Source: Acetobacteraceae bacterium
GTDB lineage: Bacteria > Pseudomonadota > Alphaproteobacteria > Acetobacterales > Acetobacteraceae
NCBI GenBank assembly: GCA_031291725.1
Contig: JARLIM010000033.1
Location: 62,001-126,000, forward strand
DNA: 64,000 nt
Direction of reading: 5' to 3'
The notes below the pieces were generated by a model. It did no database searches. It saw nothing but the letters and a program-made list of their open reading frames with translations, and was not told the DNA's origin. Shown here in pieces: positions 16,046 to 24,966 of this stretch; the first letter of the stretch is position 1, and each line of letters begins with the position of its first letter. Both the position numbers and the translations under genes were made by a program.

Positions 16046-17047
16046 ATGGAGATCGCCCACACCCCGAACACACGCCAGCCCAGCGCGCATGCGCACCGGC
16101 CCGCACTCCCCCTGCGCATCGGCACCCGCGCCTCGCCGCTGGCGCTGGTCCAAACGCGCGACTTCATGGCGATGATCGGGCATTTCTGCCCGGTGCTGCG
16201 CGGCATGGACGTGTTCGAGGAACACCATATCCGCACCACCGGCGATGCGGTGCAGGATCGCCCATTGTCTGAGATTGGCGGCAAGGGGCTGTTCGCCAAG
16301 GAAATTCACGAGGCGCTGGCCGATGGTCGGGTGGATTTTGCCGTCCACAGCCTGAAGGATTTGGAAACCAAGATGCCGCCCGGCATCGTGCTGGCCTGCA
16401 CCCTGCGCCGCGAAGACCATCGCGACGCCATCATCCTCGGCCCGCGCGCCGGCAAGCCGGATGTGGAAGACCCGTTCGCCTGTCTGCCGCAGGGGGCGGT
16501 GGTCGGCTCGTCTTCCGTGCGGCGTCAGGCGCAGATGCTGCATCGCCGCCCGGATCTGAACTTCCAGTTGCTGCGCGGCAATGTGCAGCGTCGTCTCGAC
16601 CGCACCCGTGCGGGTGATTTCGACGCCACACTGCTCGCCCATGCCGGTCTGCGCCGCCTGGGTCTGGGCGGTGAGGTGGATGTGTTGGTCAATCCGGAGC
16701 ACATGCTGCCCGCCGCCTGTCAGGGCATTGTGGGCATCACCGTGCGGGACTCCGACACCGAATTGCTCGCGCTGCTGCGGGGCATCGAGGACCAGGAATC
16801 GCGCGCCGTGTCGCTGGCCGAGCGGGCGCTGCTCGACGAACTCGACGGCTCCTGCCGCACGCCGATTGGCGGGCTGGCGCGGATGTTGCCGAACCGGATG
16901 CTGCATCTGGAGGGCCTCGTCGCCCGCGTCGACGGCAGCTTCCTGCTGCGGCGCGCCATCGAGGGCGCACCGGAGGATGCCGAGCGGATGGGCCGCGAAT
17001 TGGGGGCCAGCCTGCGGGCGGATTCCCCGGCGGATGTGTTTGTCTGA
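16046..17047 (+). CDS. hemC: Hydroxymethylbilane synthase (porphobilinogen deaminase)
   Basis: Joins four porphobilinogen units into hydroxymethylbilane in haem biosynthesis. It has 333 residues. Conserved pieces are LRIGTRASPLALVQT, GDAVQDRPLSEIGGKGLFAKEIHEAL, VHSLKDLE and GSSSVRRQAQ. The dipyrromethane-cofactor Cys lies in LDGSCRTPIGG. The N-terminal 25 residues before LRIGTR are longer than in many homologues, so a later start is possible, though no better one is seen. It overlaps hemD, giving the usual alphaproteobacterial hemC-hemD-mitofilin-hemY order. Confidence 0.96.
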   Translation: MEIAHTPNTRQPSAHAHRPALPLRIGTRASPLALVQTRDFMAMIGHFCPVLRGMDVFEEHHIRTTGDAVQDRPLSEIGGKGLFAKEIHEALADGRVDFAVHSLKDLETKMPPGIVLACTLRREDHRDAIILGPRAGKPDVEDPFACLPQGAVVGSSSVRRQAQMLHRRPDLNFQLLRGNVQRRLDRTRAGDFDATLLAHAGLRRLGLGGEVDVLVNPEHMLPAACQGIVGITVRDSDTELLALLRGIEDQESRAVSLAERALLDELDGSCRTPIGGLARMLPNRMLHLEGLVARVDGSFLLRRAIEGAPEDAERMGRELGASLRADSPADVFV

Positions 17048-17753
17048 CCCACAGACCGCGCCACCGCCGCGTGGCGTGCTGATCACCCGCCCCGAACCGG
17101 CGGCCAGCGCCACGGCGGCGCTGCTGTCGGCGCGGGGCTATCAGGTGCATCTCGCCCCGATGCTGGCCATCGCCCCGGTGCCGGGGCTTGCGGTGCGCAA
17201 GGTGCAGGCGATTTTGGTGACGAGCGCCAACGCGCTGGCGGCGCTGGCGGCCTATGACCGCGCCACCCGACTGCTCACCGTGGGCGACGCCACCGCCGCA
17301 CAGGCGCAGGCAATGGGGTTTGACGATGTCCGCTCCGCTGGACGCGACGCGGTGGCATTGGCGCGGATGGCGGGCGCACAGCTTGATCCGACAGGCGGCA
17401 CAGTGCTGCTGGTCAGTGGCAACGGTCAGGGATTGCCGCTGATGCAGGAGCTGCGCGCGCAGGGATTTCGCGTCATCCGCCGCATCGCCTATCGCCGCGT
17501 TGCCGCCCACACTTTGCCGGTTGCGGCGCTGGCGGCCTTGCAGGCGGGGCGGATCGGCACCGCGTTGTTCTATTCCGCCGACACCGCGCGCGCCTTCCTC
17601 CGCTGTGCGGCGGATCACAAAGCAGCGCTTGCGGACATCGAAGCTCTGGCGATCTCGCCGCAAACCGCGCAAGCTCTGCGCAGCGTGGCGTGGCGCGGTC
17701 TTCGTGTTGCGGCACATCCGAATCAGGACGAGCTGGTGGCCCTACTCCCATGA
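17034..17753 (+). CDS. hemD: Uroporphyrinogen-III synthase
   Basis: Cyclises hydroxymethylbilane with inversion of ring D to give uroporphyrinogen III. It has about 239 residues, normal length. The family is highly divergent, but GVLITRPEPAASATAALLSARGY at the start, ILVTSANALAAL, LVSGNGQGLPL, and ALFYSADTARAFL with ALAISPQTAQAL near the end fit it well. The start at 17034 overlaps hemC by 14 nt; the longer open frame upstream is a shadow of hemC. The stop overlaps the next start (ATGA). Confidence 0.9.
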   Translation: MCLSDPQTAPPPRGVLITRPEPAASATAALLSARGYQVHLAPMLAIAPVPGLAVRKVQAILVTSANALAALAAYDRATRLLTVGDATAAQAQAMGFDDVRSAGRDAVALARMAGAQLDPTGGTVLLVSGNGQGLPLMQELRAQGFRVIRRIAYRRVAAHTLPVAALAALQAGRIGTALFYSADTARAFLRCAADHKAALADIEALAISPQTAQALRSVAWRGLRVAAHPNQDELVALLP

Positions 17754-18694
17754 CCGACGACACCCAAGCCCCGCCGCCCCCACCTGTCGAGACCGCGCCT
17801 GTCGAGACCGTGCCGGTTCCGACCGCCGCCCCCAAGCCGCGCGGTGGCACGCCGCTCTGGCTGACGCTGCTGCTGGTGGCGGGCGTGGCGGTTGAACCAT
17901 TCGCGCTGCACCGCTTCCTGCCCGTCCCCGCAGCTCCGCCCGCCCCTGCCATCGACATGACGCGGGTGGATGCGCTGGAGACGCGGCTGGCCGCAGCCCT
18001 GCATCGGCTCGATGCCCTTGAGCACGCCGCCCCCGCAACCGTCCAAGCGCCCGCCCCAGGCGATGCCGGGCAATTGCAGGCGCTCGAATCCCGCCTCGCC
18101 GCCCTGGAGAGCCGTCCGGCGCAGGCGATGCCGGATGTGGAGGGGCAGGTGAACGCCGCCAATGCCGCACTCAATGCCCGCATTGCCGATCTCGACACCG
18201 CCATTCAGAAAGACGTTGCGCAATCCACCGCGCGCGCGGCCTTCGCCAACCGTCTGCGCGCGGCCGCCTGGGCGCTGGAGGCGGGCAAGCCATTGGGTGA
18301 TATCCCCGACGCCCCCGCCGCCCTGAGCCGCTTCGCCGACACCGCACCGCCGACCGAGCCGGGCCTGCGCCTGACCTTCCCGCGCTATGAGGAAGCCGCC
18401 CGTGCGGCAAGCCAGCCGGGGGCGGAGATCACCAATCCGGTCGATCGGGCGTGGGAGCGGGTGAAATCGCTCGTCACCATTCGCCAGGGTGACAAGGTGA
18501 TCGTCGGCAGCCACAGCGCCGCCCTGCTGGAAGACGCGCGCGGCCATCTGGATGCGGGCGATCTGGCGGGGGCGATGGCCAGCCTCGCAGAGCTTGACGC
18601 GCAAGCCGCCGCCGCGATGGCGCCGTGGAAGGCACAGGCGCAATCGCTGCTCGACGCCCGCGCGGCCCTGCTCGCCCTGGCGGCGAAATCCTGA
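17750..18694 (+). CDS. Mitofilin-like inner-membrane protein (COG4223)
   Basis: A 314-residue single-pass membrane protein. A Pro-rich cytoplasmic N-terminus of about 40 residues precedes one hydrophobic helix (LWLTLLLVAGVAVEPFAL). A periplasmic part follows with coiled coil at about 65-155 and a helical C-terminal domain ending in a mitofilin-like signature region (PVDRAWERVKSLVTIRQGD). Related alphaproteobacterial proteins, also listed as HemX-like or Mic60 relatives, are encoded next to hemD and hemY and are proposed to shape the inner membrane. It overlaps hemD by 4 nt and hemY by 1 nt. Confidence 0.85.
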   Translation: MTDDTQAPPPPPVETAPVETVPVPTAAPKPRGGTPLWLTLLLVAGVAVEPFALHRFLPVPAAPPAPAIDMTRVDALETRLAAALHRLDALEHAAPATVQAPAPGDAGQLQALESRLAALESRPAQAMPDVEGQVNAANAALNARIADLDTAIQKDVAQSTARAAFANRLRAAAWALEAGKPLGDIPDAPAALSRFADTAPPTEPGLRLTFPRYEEAARAASQPGAEITNPVDRAWERVKSLVTIRQGDKVIVGSHSAALLEDARGHLDAGDLAGAMASLAELDAQAAAAMAPWKAQAQSLLDARAALLALAAKS

Positions 18695-19983
18695 TGCGCG
18701 GCGTGCTGCTCTTCCTGCTCTTCGCCGCCATTGTGGTCAGCGGCGCGTGGTGGCTGTCCGGCCTGTCCGGGCAGGTGAGTGCCACGCTCTCCGGCTACAC
18801 CATCGAGATGGCGACCCCGCTGGCCTTGCTGGCGGTGGCGCTGCTGGTGATCGGCCTGGCTTTGCTGCTGCGCCTGTTCTTCGGCCTGCTCAACCTGCGC
18901 CGTCGCTTTGCCGCATGGCGGGCGATGCGGCGGCGGCGGGCGGGGCGGCTGGCGACGACACGGGCCTTGGTGGCGATCGCGGCGGGCGATGCGCCCAAGG
19001 CGCTGCGGCAGACCGCCCGTGCGCGCAAAATGCTCGGCGACACCGTGCAAACCCTGCTCCATGCCGCCGAGGCCGCCCGTCTGGCCGGGCGCGAGGACGA
19101 GGCGACGGAGATTTTCCGCAAGCTCTCCACCCTGGACGAGGCGAGCTTCCTCGGCCTGCGCGGCCTGTTCCGACAGGCTTGGGGCCGGCAGGATTGGGAG
19201 GAAGCGGCGCGATTGGCGCGGCAGGCTGAACGGCTGCATCCGGGTCCGTCCTGGTTGCGGGCGGAGCGCAGCGAGGTGGCGGTGCGCACCGGCAATTGGC
19301 AACAGGCGATGGCGCTGGCCGCCCCTGGCGCACCGACCTCCGCCTTTGCGGTGGCGGCGATTGCGGCGGAACCCGATGCCGGTCGCGCGCTGAAACTGGC
19401 CAAACGCGCGCTGAAAGACAGCCCGGATTTCATCCCGGCGGCGTTGGCCTATGCCAAGCGGCTGCGCGAGGGCGGCAGTGAGCGCAAGGCGCAGACGGTG
19501 TTGCGCGAGACCTGGGCGCGCAATCCGCACCCGGATTTGGCCGCCTTCGCCCTGGCCTTGCACACCGCGCCAGCCAGCACATTCAGCGAGGCGAAGACGC
19601 TGACAGCCGGGGCACCGCAGCACCCCGAAAGCCTGTTCCTGCTCGCCGGTCTGGCGCTGGCGGTGGGCACATCGGACTCGGTGATCGAGGCGCGACATTA
19701 CGCCGAGGCGGCACGCGCGGCGGGGTTGAACCAGCAACGTCTCTATCGCCTGCTCGCCGATATCGACGCGGCGGATCTGACCGGCATCACCCTGATGAAA
19801 CCCCGCGAAGCCCTGCGCGCCGCCAGTGCCGCCGATCCCGATCCGGGTTGGCGCTGCGATGCCTGTGGCACGGCACAGACGCAGTGGTCCGCCATTTGCC
19901 CCCATTGCCGCGCGGCGGGGCGGATTGGGTGGGGCAATGTGGTGCGGCCGACATTGCTCGGGCGGGACGTTTCGGGGGAATAG
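18694..19983 (+). CDS. hemY: HemY N-terminal domain / TPR membrane protein
   Basis: A 429-residue inner-membrane protein with two N-terminal hydrophobic helices (about 4-22 and 44-68), a basic loop and then tetratricopeptide-like helices to about residue 380. The family (HemY_N with TPR) is encoded after hemD in many proteobacteria; its function is unclear, and it should not be confused with the Gram-positive HemY oxidase. The C-terminus carries a small zinc-ribbon-like patch: two CxxC pairs (WRCDACG and CPHCRAAGR). The start overlaps the mitofilin-like stop by one base (TGATG). Confidence 0.85.
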   Translation: MRGVLLFLLFAAIVVSGAWWLSGLSGQVSATLSGYTIEMATPLALLAVALLVIGLALLLRLFFGLLNLRRRFAAWRAMRRRRAGRLATTRALVAIAAGDAPKALRQTARARKMLGDTVQTLLHAAEAARLAGREDEATEIFRKLSTLDEASFLGLRGLFRQAWGRQDWEEAARLARQAERLHPGPSWLRAERSEVAVRTGNWQQAMALAAPGAPTSAFAVAAIAAEPDAGRALKLAKRALKDSPDFIPAALAYAKRLREGGSERKAQTVLRETWARNPHPDLAAFALALHTAPASTFSEAKTLTAGAPQHPESLFLLAGLALAVGTSDSVIEARHYAEAARAAGLNQQRLYRLLADIDAADLTGITLMKPREALRAASAADPDPGWRCDACGTAQTQWSAICPHCRAAGRIGWGNVVRPTLLGRDVSGE

Positions 19984-19996
19984 CCCGCCACCCAAC

Positions 19997-20209
19997 CGTC
20001 ATTGTGGCACGACGGGCCGCACTCCATCGCGGGGTTTGGCTGCATCGCGGTGGATGGCTGCGCTGCGCGCGCCATGACGGGTTGAGGATGGGGGATAGGG
20101 GGGTTTGGCCTTGACGGCCCCCAAACCGTCATTGTGGCACGCAGTGCCGCAATCCATCGCTGAGTTGGCTGCATCGCGGTGGATGGCTGCGCTGCGCGCG
20201 CCATGACGG
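19997..20209. repeat. Palindromic repeat, two tandem copies
   Basis: Two copies (19997-20080 and 20127-20209, 130 bp apart) of an 83-bp unit that starts CCGTCATTG and ends CATGACGG. The same unit is present three more times at 28806-29156. The left half can fold (ATTGTGGCAC/GTGCCGCAAT). G-rich linker follows each unit. It fills the gap between the convergent hemY and methyltransferase genes and may help end transcription. Confidence 0.8.
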
Positions 20210-20226
20210 GGGGGAGGATGGGACAT

Positions 20227-21159
20227 TTACCCCTCCCGCGACCAGAAGAACGTCAGCTCGTGCTTGTTGTGGAACAGATGCATCACCCGTCCGCCATCCA
20301 GCGCCGCGAAGGCGTTCGCCGCGTCGTGATCCGTCTCGCCCTGGAATTTGATCGTGCACACCACGCGGCCCACCAGACCGGAGCCGATCCAATTCTGCAC
20401 CAGGGTCAGCAGCCGGTCCGGGTAAGCGATGATGTCGCTGAACAGCCAGTCCACCGGCTCCGGCTCCAGCGCAAACGCGCTGCCCTGGCGCAAAGTCACG
20501 TTCGGCATCGCGGCCACGTTCGGGGCGAGTGGCGCCTTGTCGATGGCGGTGACGGTGGCGCCCAGTTGCGCAATCGCCCAGGTCCAGCCGCCGGGAGACG
20601 CACCGAGGTCAAGACAGATCTCGCCCGGTTGCGGCCAGACGCCCAGCCGCGTGCAGGCTTCCCATAGTTTCAGATAGGCCCGGCTCGGCGGCCCCACGCG
20701 GTCTTCGACAAAGCGCGGCGCACCGTTGACGAACGGGCTGCTCTTGGTCGCGCTGGCCAGCATGCGTTCGGGGGTGAGCAACGTCCAGGCACCGAGCGGG
20801 GCGGTGGGCATCGGTTCGGGGAACACCAGCGGACGCGCCTTCACCGGCGGCAGGTTTTCGGCGATCAAGGCCGAGCGACGATGAAAATCGATCGGCAGAT
20901 GCGACCAGTTGCGCTGAATCGCCCGCAGTCCGGCGGCGGCCTGCTTGATGGAGACGAACGGCATATCACGCGGGGCGTCCCAGATATCGAGCGCCCAGAC
21001 ACTGGCAAAAGGTGGCTCGGGCGACAGCGCCAGCGGGCCGTGCCAGGCGAGCACCGAGCGGCCAGCCCGTTGCAATTCCTCGGCGAGGGCGATTTCCAGG
21101 CCCTCGGGGGCGAGATAGGCGGCCTTGATGGCGCCTACGGGGATGTCGGCGAGGCTCAT
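20227..21159 (-). CDS. RlmM-like SAM-dependent rRNA methyltransferase
   Basis: A 310-residue methyltransferase related to RlmM, the 23S rRNA C2498 ribose methyltransferase. An N-terminal THUMP-like region of about 170 residues precedes a FtsJ/RrmJ-type domain with the SAM motif CLDLGASPGGWTWA, then AIDKAPL, VDWLFSDIIAYP and the catalytic-Lys region VVCTIKFQGE. It is shorter than E. coli RlmM (366 residues). The start at 21159 overlaps the DUF423 stop (ATGA); the longer open frame is antisense shadow over that gene. Confidence 0.85.
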   Translation of the reverse strand: MSLADIPVGAIKAAYLAPEGLEIALAEELQRAGRSVLAWHGPLALSPEPPFASVWALDIWDAPRDMPFVSIKQAAAGLRAIQRNWSHLPIDFHRRSALIAENLPPVKARPLVFPEPMPTAPLGAWTLLTPERMLASATKSSPFVNGAPRFVEDRVGPPSRAYLKLWEACTRLGVWPQPGEICLDLGASPGGWTWAIAQLGATVTAIDKAPLAPNVAAMPNVTLRQGSAFALEPEPVDWLFSDIIAYPDRLLTLVQNWIGSGLVGRVVCTIKFQGETDHDAANAFAALDGGRVMHLFHNKHELTFFWSREG

Positions 21160-21524
21160 GCGCGCAACGCCGAGATCAGCAGGAACAGCCAGCCCAGCAT
21201 CAGCGTGCTGCCGCCAATCGGGGCGAGCGGGCCGACATGCAGCGTCGCCAAGGCCGGAATGCCGCCCGCATAGACGGTGCCGCAAAAGGCGATCACACCA
21301 AAAGTGAAGGCCAGCCCTGCAAGACGCGCCAACAGCCCTCCGCGCTCGGCCCAAAGACCGACGAACAGCAAGGCGACCGCGTGCAGCCCTTGCATCAGAA
21401 GGGCACTTGCGAATCCGTTACGAATATTCTCCGCCGCTCCGGCCAGCCCGTGCGCCTGATAGGCGGCCATCGCCACCGTTGTCAGGCCGAAAGCCGCACC
21501 GATTGCGACCCAAATGCGTTGCAT
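21156..21524 (-). CDS. DUF423 family membrane protein
   Basis: A 122-residue protein with four hydrophobic segments and the DUF423 pattern: GAAFGLTTVAMAAYQAHGL at the start, FVGLWAERGG, FGVIAFCGTVYAGG, then GPLAPIGGSTLMLGWL. Function unknown. The start at 21524 has a GGAGGAG site 7 nt upstream; an earlier in-frame ATG at 21566 lacks support and would run into the divergent peptidase gene. It is coupled to the RlmM-like gene. Confidence 0.88.
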   Translation of the reverse strand: MQRIWVAIGAAFGLTTVAMAAYQAHGLAGAAENIRNGFASALLMQGLHAVALLFVGLWAERGGLLARLAGLAFTFGVIAFCGTVYAGGIPALATLHVGPLAPIGGSTLMLGWLFLLISALRA

Positions 21525-21564
21525 CACTCTTCTCCTCCACCCAGGGCCGCGTGTAGATACATGC

Positions 21565-22515
21565 ATGCCCCGTGGTGATCTCTTTCCCGATATCGGACCT
21601 TACGAAACCGGCCAACTGCCGCTGTCGTCCAACCATGTCATGTATTGGGAGCAGGTGGGCAACCCCAATGGTCCGGCCGTGCTGTTTCTGCACGGCGGAC
21701 CCGGAGCCGGGGCGGGCGCGGTGCATCGGCGATTCTTCGACCCGCATTACTGGCGTCTGGTGATCTATGACCAGCGCGGCGCGGGCAGGTCTCGTCCGCT
21801 TGGCGGGCTGGAGGCCAACACCACGCCCGATCTGGTCGCCGATATCGAGCGGCTGCGGCGGCATTTGGGGATCGATCGCTGGCTGCTGTTCGGCGGCTCC
21901 TGGGGCAGCACGCTGGCGCTGGCCTATGCGCAGGCCAATCGCGACCATGTGGCGGGCCTTGTGCTGCGCGGAATTTTCCTGGGGCGCAGACAGGAGGTGG
22001 AGTGGTTCCTGCACGGCATGGGGACGATTTTCCCTGAGGCGCATGCGAATTTCCTGGGCTTCCTGCCGGAGAGCGAGCGCGCCGATCTGCTCGGCAATTA
22101 TCTCCGCCGCCTCTGCCACCCCGACCCGTCGATCCACATGCCCGCCGCACGGGCGTGGTCCACCTATGAAGGCTCGTGCTCCACGCTGATGCCAAGCCCG
22201 GAGACGGTGCATCATTTCGCGCAGGACCGCACCTCGCTCGGCCTTGCCAGGATCGAGGCGCATTATTTCGCGCATGATCTGTTCCTGCCGAAAGGCGGGC
22301 TGCTGGCGCATATGGACCGCATCGCGCATGTCCCGGCGGAGATCGTGCAGGGCCGCTATGACATGATCTGCCCGCCGATCACCGCCTTCGATCTGGTGGC
22401 CAGCTGGCCGATGGCGCGGATGACGATCGTGCCCGATGCCGGGCATTCGGCGCTGGAGCCGGGCGTTCGGCGCGCCTTGATCGCAGCCGTCGAGCGGTTC
22501 CGGGGCACGTTTTAG
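21565..22515 (+). CDS. pip: Proline iminopeptidase
   Basis: Removes N-terminal proline from peptides in the cytosol. It is an alpha/beta hydrolase of family S33, 316 residues. The oxyanion motif HGGPGAG, the DQRGAGRSRP segment and the nucleophile elbow GGSWGS (Ser) are visible; the late acid and His lie in GRYDMICP and DAGHSALEP. I start at the second ATG (21565, MPRGDLFPD), which matches the family N-terminus. The DUF423 gene is divergent, 40 bp away. Confidence 0.93.
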   Translation: MPRGDLFPDIGPYETGQLPLSSNHVMYWEQVGNPNGPAVLFLHGGPGAGAGAVHRRFFDPHYWRLVIYDQRGAGRSRPLGGLEANTTPDLVADIERLRRHLGIDRWLLFGGSWGSTLALAYAQANRDHVAGLVLRGIFLGRRQEVEWFLHGMGTIFPEAHANFLGFLPESERADLLGNYLRRLCHPDPSIHMPAARAWSTYEGSCSTLMPSPETVHHFAQDRTSLGLARIEAHYFAHDLFLPKGGLLAHMDRIAHVPAEIVQGRYDMICPPITAFDLVASWPMARMTIVPDAGHSALEPGVRRALIAAVERFRGTF

Positions 22516-22680
22516 AGCACGATCTTTCGACCAGATGATTCCATAAGAACGCCGTCGTCACCCAGTCGATTGATTTCGGCACGTTCGGTGTGGCCGCGGC
22601 CATTCCGAGTGCGCGCTGACTGAATGCCCAGCCGCATCCCGTGGAGATGACACACTCGTGAGAAGCGATTAGAGGGTAAT
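22516..22680. other. Intergenic stretch before the Trp-rich leader ORF
   Basis: Slightly lower G+C than the neighbouring genes. No gene, tRNA or clear promoter box is visible. It should carry the promoter of the leader ORF and the hydrolase behind it. Confidence 0.35.
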
Positions 22681-22779
22681 ATGAAGAATTTGCAGTGGTG
22701 GGTGATGCTGCCGTGCGGAAACTGGGATATTGAACTAGTATCGGTCCCGATCACGTTGCTTCGAGAAGGTATGCCATGA
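22681..22779 (+). CDS. Trp-rich 32-residue leader peptide (candidate)
   Basis: A small ORF, MKNLQWWVMLPCGNWDIELV then 12 more residues, with a good AGAGGG site 4 nt before its ATG. It has three Trp codons, two of them adjacent (W6, W7, W15), in only 32 codons. Its stop overlaps the start of the kynurenine-formamidase-like hydrolase (ATGA), so the two are translationally coupled. The Trp content ahead of a possible Trp-catabolic enzyme recalls tnaC-type leaders. This is inference; homologues and transcripts would have to confirm it. Confidence 0.5.
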   Translation: MKNLQWWVMLPCGNWDIELVSVPITLLREGMP

Positions 22780-23633
22780 GCAGCTATGTTTCTCCCCGCC
22801 GTGCGCCACATGGCGAATGGGCGTATCTGTCGCGCAAAGAGCGCGATTTGGCTTACAACAACACCGCTGCCGTGCAGAACGCGGCCCAAATTCAGGCAGC
22901 CCGCTCAGCCGCGTCGGCCCAGTTCCGCGCCACCCGCCCCGGCAAGCTCGACCTGCCTTATGGCAGCAGCGAGCGGCAGAAATGGGATCTCTTCCCGGCG
23001 GCCGAACCCACCTCGCCCTGTCTGGTGTTCATCCATGGCGGCTATTGGCAGCGTGGCGCCCGCGATATGGTCAGCGTGCTGGCCGAGGGCGTGCGCCCGC
23101 TCGGCTGGTCGGCGGCCTTCATCGGCTATGACCTGACCCCGAACGTGACGCTGGCGGAGTTGGTGGCGCAGATTCATGCGGGTCTGGACTGGCTGGGTCA
23201 GAACGGCCCGGATTTCGGCATCGCAGGGCCGATCATCGTCGCCGGTCACTCGGCGGGCGGTCATCTGGCGGCGTTGTCGCTGTCCAACCCGCATGTTGCG
23301 GCCGGTCTGGCAATCTCCGGCGTCTTCGAACTCGGTCCGTTGCGCGACACCCCGTTGAATGACGCGCTGCGCCTGACGGATGAGGAAGTGGAGACGCTTT
23401 CGCCGCTGCGTCTGCCGGTGGTCAACAAGCCGCTGGGCATCGCCTATGGCACCGTGGAACTGCCGGCCCTGCTGGAAGACAGCCGCCGCCTGCACGCCCG
23501 CCGCGCCAACGCACATGCGCCGGGGCCGCTGATCCCGGTGGTGGGGGCGGACCATTTCACCATTCTGGACGAGTTGCAGAAACCCGACGGCCTGCTGACG
23601 CGCGCCGTGCTGGATTTGCAGCGCTACATGTAA
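22776..23633 (+). CDS. Alpha/beta hydrolase, kynurenine formamidase-like
   Basis: A 285-residue alpha/beta hydrolase. The oxyanion motif HGGYWQRG and the nucleophile elbow GHSAGGHLAALS match the group that contains eukaryotic-type kynurenine formamidase (arylformamidase) and related esterases. The acid is probably in the VVNKPLGIAYG-ELPAL region and the His in VVGADHFTILDEL. The natural substrate is not certain. Ribosome-binding site AAGG lies 6 nt upstream, inside the end of the leader ORF. It converges with, and overlaps by 10 nt, the YqaA-type gene. Confidence 0.85.
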   Translation: MSSYVSPRRAPHGEWAYLSRKERDLAYNNTAAVQNAAQIQAARSAASAQFRATRPGKLDLPYGSSERQKWDLFPAAEPTSPCLVFIHGGYWQRGARDMVSVLAEGVRPLGWSAAFIGYDLTPNVTLAELVAQIHAGLDWLGQNGPDFGIAGPIIVAGHSAGGHLAALSLSNPHVAAGLAISGVFELGPLRDTPLNDALRLTDEEVETLSPLRLPVVNKPLGIAYGTVELPALLEDSRRLHARRANAHAPGPLIPVVGADHFTILDELQKPDGLLTRAVLDLQRYM

Positions 23634-24202
23634 CGCAGCAACGCAAACCCGGCGACGATGGCCATCGCGGCGAGGCTGGTGACGAGCATCAGCCTCTTCT
23701 CGATAAAGACGCGCACCGGCTCGCCGAAATGGCGCAGCAATCCGGCTTCCAGAAAGAACCGCCCGCCCCGCGTGGCGATGCAGGCCCCGACGAAGGCCGG
23801 GAAGCTCATCTGCGCCACACCGGCGGCGATGGTGATGATCTTGAACGGGATCGGCAGCAGCCCCTTGAGCAGAATGATCGCCACGCCGTTCTCGGCAAAT
23901 CGCTGACGGAACACCTCGAATTGCGCGGTGTAGTGGTAGAAATCCAGCAAGGGCCGCGCGGCCTGCTCATAGAGCATGGCCCCCAGCAGATAGCCGAACA
24001 TCCCCCCCACCACGCTGGCCGCCGTGCAGATCGCCGCATAGCGCCATGCACGCTGCGGACGGGCGAGCGCCATCGGGATCAGCAGCGTGTCGGGCGGGAT
24101 CGGAAAGAAGCTGCTCTCGGCAAACGCAATCGCCGCCAGCCACCATTCGGCGCGCTCAGAGGCGGCCAGGGTGAGGATGCGATCATACAGGCGGCGGAGC
24201 AT
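23624..24202 (-). CDS. YqaA family (DedA-like, SNARE-associated) membrane protein
   Basis: A 192-residue membrane protein of the YqaA/VTT-domain group. Visible hallmarks are FAESSFFPIPPDTLLIPMAL near residue 30, GGMFGYLLGAMLYE, and LLKGLLPIPFKIITIAAGVAQM, the DedA-type re-entrant region with the conserved PxP and Lys. About four to five hydrophobic segments. DedA relatives take part in lipid carrier recycling, but YqaA proteins are not characterised well. The start at 24202 has an AGGA site 9 nt upstream; longer in-frame starts are unsupported. Confidence 0.88.
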   Translation of the reverse strand: MLRRLYDRILTLAASERAEWWLAAIAFAESSFFPIPPDTLLIPMALARPQRAWRYAAICTAASVVGGMFGYLLGAMLYEQAARPLLDFYHYTAQFEVFRQRFAENGVAIILLKGLLPIPFKIITIAAGVAQMSFPAFVGACIATRGGRFFLEAGLLRHFGEPVRVFIEKRLMLVTSLAAMAIVAGFALLRYM

Positions 24203-24309
24203 GCGGAAATTCCTGCAAGTGTGGCCTGCTCTGTGCCCGATTGTGGCGACTTGTCCAAGCCCGCCGCGCGTGCAAGATGAGGTCAATTGATAAACACGGA
24301 GGCAATCCC

Positions 24310-24927
24310 ATGCGCATCGCCCTGATTCACGCCCTGATGCATTCCATCGCGCCGATCAACGAGGCATTCGAGCGGATGTGGCCGGAGGCGACGGTGATGA
24401 ACCTCGTCGATGACAGCCTCTCCGCCGATCTGGCGCGCGGGGCGAGCCTGGAGAGCATGACGCCGCGCTTCCTCACCTTGGCCCGCTATGCGCGCGACAC
24501 CGGGGCAGACGGCATTCTGTTCACCTGCTCCGCCTTCGGCCCGTGCATTGAGGCCTGTGCGGCGGCGTTGGCGCCGATGCCGGTGCTGAAGCCGAACGAG
24601 GCGATGATTGAGGAAGCGGCCGATTACGATCGCGTCGCCGTGCTCGCCACCTTCGCCCCCACGCTGGTCAGCCTGCCGCCGGAATTTGGCCGCCCGGTGG
24701 CGACCAAGCTGATCGAGGGCGGGATGGCGGCACTCGATGCCGGTGACGCCGAGACGCATGACCTGCTGGCGGCCAAGACCGCCAAGACGCTGGCCGAGTG
24801 CGACGTGATCACCCTGGCGCAATTCAGCCTCGCCCGCGCGGCGGAGGCAGTGGCGGTGGCCACCGGCAAGAAGGTGCTGACCACACCGGATTCGGCGGTA
24901 CGGAAGTTGAAGCGTTTGTTGGGGTGA
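24310..24927 (+). CDS. Asp/Glu racemase family protein
   Basis: A 205-residue protein of the aspartate/glutamate/hydantoin racemase superfamily. The first catalytic-Cys region is GILFTCSAFGPCIEAC, with the nucleophile-like Cys in FTCSAFGP. The second cysteine expected late in racemases is not obvious: the matching region reads VITLAQFSLARAAEAV. It may therefore be an isomerase- or lyase-like member rather than a true racemase. It starts at 24310 after a GGAGG site. It stands alone between divergent and convergent genes. Confidence 0.8.
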   Translation: MRIALIHALMHSIAPINEAFERMWPEATVMNLVDDSLSADLARGASLESMTPRFLTLARYARDTGADGILFTCSAFGPCIEACAAALAPMPVLKPNEAMIEEAADYDRVAVLATFAPTLVSLPPEFGRPVATKLIEGGMAALDAGDAETHDLLAAKTAKTLAECDVITLAQFSLARAAEAVAVATGKKVLTTPDSAVRKLKRLLG

Positions 24928-24966
24928 GCGCGACGGGTTGGTTGACCGCCGTCATAGGTGAGAGAC

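Noticed and set aside
18385-19995. 536-residue open frame antisense to hemY
   Set aside because: Shadow of hemY and of the mitofilin-like gene.
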